Shown: positions 5,394 through 11,004 of the stretch, piece by piece
Numbering within the stretch: position 1 is the stretch's first letter
Layout: the number at the start of each line of letters is the position of its first letter
NCBI GenBank assembly: GCA_009785015.1
Contig: WQXD01000096.1
Span: 1 to 11,004, forward strand
From: Oscillospiraceae bacterium
GTDB lineage: Bacteria > Bacillota_A > Clostridia > Oscillospirales > WRJC01
Reading direction: 5' to 3'
DNA length: 11,004 nucleotides
Made by a program: the position numbers and the translations under genes
The notes under the pieces: model-generated
What the model was told of the DNA's origin: nothing
What the model saw: the letters and a program-made list of their open reading frames with translations, nothing else
Database searches by the model: none

Positions 5394-7553
5394 TTACTTT
5401 ATCCCCTTCATCGTCAGCCCGATTTTTTTGCCCCCGGGCTCAACCGATTTCACCGAGACCTTCACCGCGTCCCCCACCGCCAAAACCTCGCTCGGGTGCC
5501 TTATATACCTGTCGGCTATTTCGGACACGTGCACAAGCCCGTCCTGGTGCACGCCTATATCGACAAAGGCCCCGAAGTCCGTCACGTTTCTGACCACCCC
5601 GGAAAGGACCATTCCCACTTTCAGATCGCCGGCGTCCATTATGTCAAGGCGCAGCTCCGGCTGGGGGAAATCGTCGCGTATGTCCCTGCCGGGCTTCTCC
5701 AATTCCTTGATGATATCCGATAGTGTGGGCGCACCGACGCCGAGAAGCTCCGCGACGCCGGAAATCCCGTCCGCTTTTACTTTCTCGGCCAGGCCGGTTA
5801 TCCGCGCATTTCTCACATCGTCAAGCGAAAAGCCGTACATATCCAGCAGCTCCTTGGCGGGTTTGTAGGATTCGGGGTGTATGCCGGTGCCGTCGAAGAC
5901 TTCCTCTCCGCCGAAAATGCGCAGAAACCCCGCGCACTGCTCAAACGCCTTCGCCCCGATTTTGGGCGTTTTCTTTATCTTTTGGCGGGAGGCGAATTCT
6001 CCGTTTTCCTCGCGGTATTTGACTATGTTTTTCGCCGAGGCGGAATTTATCCCCGAAACATAGGACAAAAGGCTGTAGGAAGCGGTGTTGACGTCCACGC
6101 CCACCGAGTTCACGCAGTCCTCGACCACCCCGGTCAGCGCCTCGTCCAATTTCGCCTGTTTCATGTCGTGCTGGTACTGGCCCACGCCTATCGATTTCGG
6201 GTCGATTTTCACGAGCTCCGCCAGCGGGTCCTGGAGCCTTCTCGCTATCGAAACCGCGCTCCGAAGCGTCACGTCGAAGTCGGGAAATTCCTCCGCGCCG
6301 AGCTTCGAAGCCGAATAGACCGAGGCGCCCGATTCCGAAACTATGATATATTTCGCGCCGCAGTTCAATTTTTTCAGCAGATTCGCGACAAATATCTCGC
6401 TTTCCTTCGAGGCGGTGCCGTTTCCTATCGCCACGACGTCGACTCCGTGCTTTTTTATGAGCTCCGCCATGATTTTTTCGGACTCCGCGGTTTTTTCCAA
6501 TGGTTTTGTGGGATATATGACGCTTGTGGCGATCACTTTCCCGGTTTTGTCGACCACCGAAAGTTTGCACCCGGTTCTGTATCCGGGGTCGAAACCGAGC
6601 ACTGTCTTGCCTTTCAGGGGCGGGGAGAGCAGCAGGTTTTTTAAATTCAGGGCGAATACCTTTATGCCCGATTCGCTCGACTGGTCGAATATGTCGCCGC
6701 GTATCTCGCGCTCTATCGAAGGGGAAATCAGCCGGTCATAGGCGTCGGTCACCGCCCTTTCCACAAACTGCGTGGTCAGGCTTTTGTTTTTTGCGAGCGT
6801 CTCGCCGAACAGGTAATTCAAGGCCATGGTTTTGTCGGCTTCGACCGAGACTTTCACAAACCCCTCTTTTTCGGCTCTGTTGAGCGCGAGTATCCTGTGG
6901 CCCGGGATTTTTTTTACCGGTTCGGAAAAATCGAAGTACATCGAATATATTTTGCCCTCGTCGCCCTCGCCGGTCTTTTTGGAAGTTATCATCGCGCGCT
7001 CAAAAGTCATGGCGCGTATCTGTTTTCTAAACGCCGCATTGTCCGAAACGTTCTCCGCGACGATGTCCATGGCCCCCCCGAGCGCTTCCTCGGCCGAATT
7101 CACGCCTTTTTCCCCGTCTATATACCGCGCCGCGATTTCGTTTATATCGCCTTCGAAAATGTTTTGGCTGTACAGGATATCGGAAAGCGGCTCAAGCCCC
7201 TTTTCTTTGGCGACGGACGCCCTGGTTTTTCTCTTTGGGCGATAGGGCCTGTAGATGTCCTCGACTTCGACCAAGGTTTTCGCCGCCTCTATCGCCGCCG
7301 TTATTTCATCGGTGAGCTTGCCCTGTTCCTCAATCGATTTCATCACTTCGTTTTTGCGGTTTTCCAGATTTCTCAGATAACCCAGCCGGTCGTACAGTTC
7401 CCGGAGCAGCTGGTCGTCGAGCGAGCCGGTGACTTCTTTTCTGTATCTGGCGATAAAGGGTATCGTGTCGCCGTTGTCGAACAGGGCGATCGTTTCAGTC
7501 AGCCTCTTTTGGGGGATTTTGAACTCCTGTTCAAGTGTGTTTGTGATGTTCAT
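5394..7553 (-). CDS. tex: Tex family RNA-binding transcription accessory protein
   Basis: A 719-residue cytoplasmic protein of the Tex family, bacterial relatives of eukaryotic Spt6 that bind nucleic acid and influence transcription. In order: an N-terminal helical region with FIARYRKEVTGSLDD near 33-47 and VEDIYRPYRPKRKTRA near 97-112; a YqgF/RNase H-like domain (about 316-445) starting LGFDPGYRTGCK; the family phrase SIGVGQYQHDM (454-464); a helix-hairpin-helix part (about 490-560) with YVSGINSASAKNIV and GIHPESY; and a C-terminal S1 RNA-binding domain (about 643-716). The length is normal and the frame intact. The ATG at 7553 lies 3 nt after the stop of the preceding gene, and its GGGAG ribosome site is made from that gene's last codons, so translation is probably coupled. 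The ribosome site and TAG end of the upstream gene are intact. Tex is usually housekeeping; its place at the end of a sugar gene run is noteworthy. Confidence 0.96.
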   Translation of the reverse strand: MNITNTLEQEFKIPQKRLTETIALFDNGDTIPFIARYRKEVTGSLDDQLLRELYDRLGYLRNLENRKNEVMKSIEEQGKLTDEITAAIEAAKTLVEVEDIYRPYRPKRKTRASVAKEKGLEPLSDILYSQNIFEGDINEIAARYIDGEKGVNSAEEALGGAMDIVAENVSDNAAFRKQIRAMTFERAMITSKKTGEGDEGKIYSMYFDFSEPVKKIPGHRILALNRAEKEGFVKVSVEADKTMALNYLFGETLAKNKSLTTQFVERAVTDAYDRLISPSIEREIRGDIFDQSSESGIKVFALNLKNLLLSPPLKGKTVLGFDPGYRTGCKLSVVDKTGKVIATSVIYPTKPLEKTAESEKIMAELIKKHGVDVVAIGNGTASKESEIFVANLLKKLNCGAKYIIVSESGASVYSASKLGAEEFPDFDVTLRSAVSIARRLQDPLAELVKIDPKSIGVGQYQHDMKQAKLDEALTGVVEDCVNSVGVDVNTASYSLLSYVSGINSASAKNIVKYREENGEFASRQKIKKTPKIGAKAFEQCAGFLRIFGGEEVFDGTGIHPESYKPAKELLDMYGFSLDDVRNARITGLAEKVKADGISGVAELLGVGAPTLSDIIKELEKPGRDIRDDFPQPELRLDIMDAGDLKVGMVLSGVVRNVTDFGAFVDIGVHQDGLVHVSEIADRYIRHPSEVLAVGDAVKVSVKSVEPGGKKIGLTMKGIK

Positions 7554-7556
7554 AAT

Positions 7557-8681
7557 CTACTCCCGAAACTCCTGCATCCGCTGTCTGTAATGCATATAGT
7601 CGTCAAAGCCCACTTCCTCCGGGACCCCGTGGTCGCAGGTGGGGATATATCCGCCGCGCCGCTTCATTGCGGGCATGATGCGGTCGATCATGCGGTCTAT
7701 CGCCTCTTTTCCTTCGGCCAAAATCCTTTTGTCTATCCCGCCGCGCATTCTGAGGTCCGGGTATTTTTTGCCGATTTCCACCACGTCGCAGCCCGACGCG
7801 GCTTCAAAGGGCGACATATGGTCCATTCCGATTTCCCTGTATACGTCGATGACGGAATCTGCGAAGCCGTCCGTGTCGATCTGGAAGAACAAATGCCTCG
7901 ATTTGTCGAGCTGCCGGCTTCTCATATTGTCCAAAAGCTGCTTGTAATATGGCAGTAAAAACTCCCTCATCATGTCGGGGGATATGAGGGGCGCCGTCTT
8001 ATAGCATATGTCCTCGCCGAAATAGAGCTCGTCGATGGTGAGGTATTTCTGATGCTCGGCTATGACGCGGTCGGCGAGCTCAAACCATGTTTTCATGCAG
8101 TCGTGGATCAGCTCCGGCTCATCGTAGAATTTATACAAAACGTCCTCGGGCCCGATCAGGCTCCGCAGATACATATAGCCGCCGACCACGCACTGCTGCA
8201 CCACGCAGCCTTCGTTTGCCCGGTTTATCCGCCGCTGCATGTCCGCTTCCATGTTTTTGTACCTCTCGGGCGAGGCGGGGTCCATGCGCCACTTGCAGTT
8301 CTGTTCCCACGACTTCATGTCCTTGACGGGGTGGGCGACGTATTCGGGCATAAACCCGTTCCTGCGGCCCTTGAAAAACAGTATGTGCCTGCCCGCGTGG
8401 TCCTGCGCCAGCTCGTACTCCCCCCTGTCCTCTATGACCTTCACTTCAAAATCCGGGTAAAACGGGGCTTCGCACCAGCCAAGTCCGCCTAAGGAAGCAA
8501 ATCCCGTATCCTCATACATAAAAAGTTTTGACAGGTCCGTTTGATCTGTTATATGCCCCTGGGCTTTCCACGCGTCTAAGCAGAAATACCCGAACTCGGT
8601 CTGGATGATGCCGGCATTTGGCTTGATCGCATAGAAGTCGCGTATCTTTTTCGCGGCGGGGGACATTTTCTGGCAATCCAT
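7557..8681 (-). CDS. Uroporphyrinogen decarboxylase-fold (URO-D superfamily) protein of a carbohydrate cluster
   Basis: A 374-residue TIM-barrel protein of the URO-D superfamily, which covers HemE and corrinoid/coenzyme M methyltransferases such as MtaA. Supporting features are GEDICYKTAPLISPDMMREF (about 222-241), the FFQIDTDGF strand (265-273), RMRGGIDKRIL (311-321) and the C-terminal GGYIPTCDHGVP (343-354). It is probably neither a HemE nor a classical methyltransferase: I see no HemE-type Arg-rich N-terminal substrate motif, and the place where MtaA-type enzymes carry the zinc-binding His-x-Cys appears as Gln-Ile-Asp, though Cys349 remains. Similar proteins are common beside glycoside hydrolases in Clostridia and related groups, without a firmly known role. 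The ATG at 8681 has AGGAGG 9 nt upstream. The gene follows the GH2 gene by 22 nt and precedes tex by 3 nt, so it is mid-operon. The substrate is unknown. Confidence 0.82.
   Translation of the reverse strand: MDCQKMSPAAKKIRDFYAIKPNAGIIQTEFGYFCLDAWKAQGHITDQTDLSKLFMYEDTGFASLGGLGWCEAPFYPDFEVKVIEDRGEYELAQDHAGRHILFFKGRRNGFMPEYVAHPVKDMKSWEQNCKWRMDPASPERYKNMEADMQRRINRANEGCVVQQCVVGGYMYLRSLIGPEDVLYKFYDEPELIHDCMKTWFELADRVIAEHQKYLTIDELYFGEDICYKTAPLISPDMMREFLLPYYKQLLDNMRSRQLDKSRHLFFQIDTDGFADSVIDVYREIGMDHMSPFEAASGCDVVEIGKKYPDLRMRGGIDKRILAEGKEAIDRMIDRIMPAMKRRGGYIPTCDHGVPEEVGFDDYMHYRQRMQEFRE
7560..7564 (-). promoter_or_regulatory. tex ribosome site embedded in the end of the URO-D gene
   Basis: GGGAG, formed by the last two sense codons of the URO-D-fold gene, lies 6 nt before the tex ATG with the TAG stop between them. 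This arrangement is typical of translational coupling. Confidence 0.65.
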
Positions 8682-8703
8682 TTTGATTTTCCTCCTTATT
8701 TCC

Positions 8704-10479
8704 TCACTTCTCTATCGCCGCGCGCCGTGTCAAAATCGCGCGAAGCCTTTGCATATCGAATTTTTTTTGCCTGTTGTAGCACACTATCCCGTTTTGTTCC
8801 TGTTCCACGTCGGTGAGCTGGGTGTAGCAGAACGCGCATACCGCCGGGTTGTCCAACAGCGCCGAAACCAAGCCGGAAAAGCGTTCATAGAATTTTTCTA
8901 TGTCTTCGGGGGCGTTGCCGTATCCCCAGCTCTGTTTGCTGTCTTTTGTCTCTTTGGAGGTTTCGCTCCACCAGGTTCCGCCGAATTCGCTCACGAAATA
9001 CGGCAGCTCCATGATTTTTTCCGCCGGCCACCTGTTGTCGTTCTGGAAGATGTCTTTTTGGCGGGTTTCGTCCGACAGCGCCGAGTATCTTTGTTTGAAC
9101 GCTTCGACGTTCTGGTCGTAGTCGTGGATGTCGAATATGTCGGTTTCCACGTGGACATAGCCGGAGGTGTCGATGGCCGGGCGAGTGGGGTCGATGGATT
9201 TGGTCAGCCGGTAAATATATGCCAGATCGTCTCTCTTCTGGCTCCAGTTGGTCTCGTTGTGCGGGCACCAGCCCACTATCGAGGGGTGGTTGAAATCCCT
9301 GTTTAATTCCTCTATCCATTCGCACAAAAAATTCTGATAGCTTTCGCTCGAATAGTCCATTCCCCAGTTTCCGTGCTCGCCCCAGGTGATATATCCCGCC
9401 CTGTCGGCGTAATAGTGGAACAGCGGCTCGAAGATCTTCTGGTGCAGCCTCGCCCCGTTGAATCCCGCCTCCATCGACAGCGCGATATCCTCTTCCAGCG
9501 ATTTGGCGCTCGGGGCCGTCCAGACGCCGTCGGGGTAAAACCCCTGGTCCAGAACCAATCTCTGGAATACCGGCCTGCCGTTTAACAAAATCTTATTGCT
9601 CTCTATCGATATATCCCTCATGCCGAAATAGCTGTATACGGCGTCTTCGTTTCCGCCGCTGCCGTACCGCAGCGTCAGATCATAGAGCTCGCCCTTGCCC
9701 ACGTCCCAGAGGCGCAGCTCGTCTTTGGGGATATCGAGCGAAAGGGTCGCGGACGGGCCGTTTGCCTCTATGGTTTTGGCGGCGATGAGCTTTCCGTTAC
9801 AGCTGACCTCGGCTGAGAGCCGCGCGGGGGCTGCCTTGGCGAACGCCGCGTTTATGGTGAGGCCCGGATTTTTTGTGTCCGTGTGGATTTTAAAGTCCTT
9901 TATACAGCTTTCAAAGGGGACATACTCGAGCCAGACGGTCTGCCATATGCCGGTGGTCCTGGTGTAATGGCAGCCCGAGGAAAAATAGCCGGGGCACTGC
10001 TTGCCGGAGGGCTGTTTTCCCCCCCGCAGCAGATCCTCGGCTTTTACGGTGACTGTATTTTCGCCGGCTTGGACGTATTTTGTTATATCGAACCAAAAAC
10101 CTATCATTCCGCCCCTGTGAAAACTCACGTATTTTCCGTTTATCCAGACTTTCGCGTGGTAATCGACTGCCCCGAAATGCAAAAGTATCCTGCCGCCCTG
10201 CCAATTTTGGTCTATATGAAAGCTTCTTTGATACCAGACGCACTCGCAGAAATCTTTTAGGCCGATTCCCGAAAGCGGGCTCTCGTAGCAAAAGGGCACG
10301 GTGATCTCGAGGGAGTCGGTTTCAAAAACCCCGCCGCCGGCCGCATAGCCGCGTTCCTCGCCCGATTTGGCGTGGTCGAATTTGAATTTCCATTTGCCGT
10401 TTAAATTCTGCCAGGCTTTTCTCTCAAACTGCGGGTTGGGAAATTCGGGCCTGGGTATGTTGTTATCCATGAGACTCAT
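8704..10479 (-). CDS. Glycoside hydrolase family 2 (beta-galactosidase/glucuronidase superfamily), cytoplasmic
   Basis: A 591-residue retaining beta-glycosidase. In order: an N-terminal jelly-roll sugar-binding domain (about 15-185) with WQNLNGKWKFKFD, the VWYQRSFHI strand, AVDYHAKVWINGKYV and GIWQTVWLEYV; an immunoglobulin-like sandwich (about 190-288); and a catalytic TIM barrel (about 290-585). The acid/base is Glu409 in GWCPHNETN and the nucleophile is Glu498 in YFVSEFGG, 89 residues apart as expected for GH2. There is no signal peptide, so it acts inside the cell on imported sugars. The glucuronidase-specific Asn-x-Lys motif aligns by eye with Glu561-Gln-Asn563, arguing against a glucuronidase. 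The substrate is otherwise open (galactoside, mannoside or another beta-sugar). The start is set at the ATG at 10479, 5 nt after AAAGG; a GTG at 10485 would overlap that site. It lies about 20 nt after the GH172-like gene and 22 nt before the URO-D-fold gene, so the genes are probably one operon. Confidence 0.93.
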   Translation of the reverse strand: MSLMDNNIPRPEFPNPQFERKAWQNLNGKWKFKFDHAKSGEERGYAAGGGVFETDSLEITVPFCYESPLSGIGLKDFCECVWYQRSFHIDQNWQGGRILLHFGAVDYHAKVWINGKYVSFHRGGMIGFWFDITKYVQAGENTVTVKAEDLLRGGKQPSGKQCPGYFSSGCHYTRTTGIWQTVWLEYVPFESCIKDFKIHTDTKNPGLTINAAFAKAAPARLSAEVSCNGKLIAAKTIEANGPSATLSLDIPKDELRLWDVGKGELYDLTLRYGSGGNEDAVYSYFGMRDISIESNKILLNGRPVFQRLVLDQGFYPDGVWTAPSAKSLEEDIALSMEAGFNGARLHQKIFEPLFHYYADRAGYITWGEHGNWGMDYSSESYQNFLCEWIEELNRDFNHPSIVGWCPHNETNWSQKRDDLAYIYRLTKSIDPTRPAIDTSGYVHVETDIFDIHDYDQNVEAFKQRYSALSDETRQKDIFQNDNRWPAEKIMELPYFVSEFGGTWWSETSKETKDSKQSWGYGNAPEDIEKFYERFSGLVSALLDNPAVCAFCYTQLTDVEQEQNGIVCYNRQKKFDMQRLRAILTRRAAIEK

Positions 10480-10484
10480 ATTCA

Positions 10485-10489
10485 CCTTT
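10485..10489 (-). promoter_or_regulatory. Ribosome binding site of the GH2 gene
   Basis: AAAGG, within AAAGAAAGGTG on the minus strand, lies 5 nt before the ATG at 10479. It overlaps the GTG at 10485 and so rules that codon out as the likely start. The site is weaker than those of its neighbours. Confidence 0.6.
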
Positions 10490-10499
10490 CTTTAAAAAA

Positions 10500-11004
10500 T
10501 TATATCACTTCCAGATAGTCCCTGCAGCCTAATTCGGGAAACGGAGCAGCGGGCAAGCTTTGATACCAGTACGCCACGCTCGCTATGTCGTCCTGCAGCG
10601 GCAGGTATCTGCCTTCGCTCCTCCAGCCGAGCGCCTGTATGGTCACTTTCAGGTCTTCGTCGAAGCGCACCGGGTCGGTTATGTGCCATCTGTACATGCC
10701 GAACCTCTTCTGCACCCTGTACAGCTCGTCGGATTTGAGTATCTGGTGGAAACCCGCGTAGGGGCTGTTGAAGTTTTCGTATCTGCGCTCGTAGGGATTC
10801 TCGAAATCATACGAGCCGCAGAAATAGTCCTCGGTGCCCGTGCCGCATATGGTGGGAAATTCTTCGTCCCCGTCCATATAGAATTTGATTTCGCCTTCGC
10901 CCCACCAGCCGTTGTTGTTGACCTGCCAGGCCATATACGTGCCCACATACTGGCCTTTGCCGGACACGCCGTCGAGGATTGTGTAGACGTCCTTGTAGGG
11001 CAGG
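10500..11004 (-). CDS. DUF2961/GH172-family glycosidase, C-terminal part
   Basis: Partial gene entering from the right edge; 167 C-terminal residues are visible, beginning LPYKDVYTILDGVSGKG in frame. The stretch GKGQYVGTYMAWQ, then GWWGEGEIKFYMDGDEEFP and CGTGTEDYF, is the signature core of DUF2961. Characterised members, classed as GH172, act on alpha-D-fructofuranosides and D-arabinofuranosides using two glutamates in this region; the Glu residues of WGEGE and GTEDYF are the probable catalytic candidates here, by recollection of the family rather than alignment. The C-terminal part (Arg/Tyr-rich YRWHITDPVRFDEDLKV, then a closing DIASVAYWYQ strand) also fits the family fold. Whether it carries a signal peptide cannot be seen. 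It is the first visible gene of the operon; the GH2 start follows about 20 nt later. The stop is TAA at 10500-10502. The substrate could be a fructofuranosyl-, arabinofuranosyl- or related furanoside. Confidence 0.9.
   Translation of the reverse strand, partial: LPYKDVYTILDGVSGKGQYVGTYMAWQVNNNGWWGEGEIKFYMDGDEEFPTICGTGTEDYFCGSYDFENPYERRYENFNSPYAGFHQILKSDELYRVQKRFGMYRWHITDPVRFDEDLKVTIQALGWRSEGRYLPLQDDIASVAYWYQSLPAAPFPELGCRDYLEVI

Noticed and set aside
5877..7958. Long plus-strand open frames opposite tex and the URO-D-fold gene (255 and 353 residues)
   Set aside because: They are antisense shadows in GC-rich coding sequence, lack ribosome sites and family motifs, and the second crosses two real gene ends.
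7557..8681. Annotation as hemE (heme biosynthesis)
   Set aside because: No heme genes adjoin, the HemE substrate motif is not seen, and the setting is a glycoside hydrolase operon.

Overview
The window looks like a chromosomal piece from a Gram-positive, Clostridia-like anaerobe of the gut or a similar polysaccharide-rich habitat. Supporting signs are strong AGGAGG-type ribosome sites, AT-rich promoters with extended -10 boxes between GC-rich genes, a DUF4358-type lipoprotein, an MsmK/UgpC-type sugar-transport ATPase, and surface proteins held by a C-terminal membrane helix with a Lys-rich tail. The species cannot be named from the sequence.

Left part (1-3437): a truncated minus-strand gene at the left edge encodes the membrane-anchored start of a protein resembling AlgX/AlgJ (SGNH-type) proteins. 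Diverging from it is a plus-strand pair: a surface protein with a predicted beta-rich ectodomain, an Ala/Glu stalk and a membrane anchor (544-1536), then a DUF4358 lipoprotein (1576-2157). Converging on them with a 2-nt gap is a minus-strand surface protein with a discoidin-like (F5/8C) domain and a CBM6-like domain (2160-3437). The two anchored proteins end in a similar SNL(I/V)LII helix plus a GGK tail. I infer a cell-surface glycan-binding module with no recognisable catalytic domain.

Middle part (3438-5393): rplS (ribosomal protein L19) with its own promoter and leader, then a strong bidirectional terminator shared with a minus-strand MalK/UgpC/MsmK-type ATPase gene. The ATPase has no transporter partner genes here and probably energises several sugar importers encoded elsewhere.

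Right part (5394-11004): a tightly spaced minus-strand gene run. In transcription order it is a DUF2961/GH172-type glycosidase (cut by the window edge), a family 2 glycoside hydrolase, a uroporphyrinogen-decarboxylase-fold protein of the kind seen in carbohydrate clusters, and tex, whose start lies 3 nt after the preceding stop. The GH2 has no signal peptide, so glycan fragments are probably imported and cut inside the cell. The promoter of this run lies outside the window.

Gaps without genes are all below 300 nt: 312-543 (two divergent promoters and AT-rich repeats), 3438-3655 (tandem repeats, rplS promoter and leader) and 5181-5393 (candidate ATPase promoter; no clear tex terminator). I saw no tRNA, rRNA, CRISPR array, insertion sequence or phage gene.
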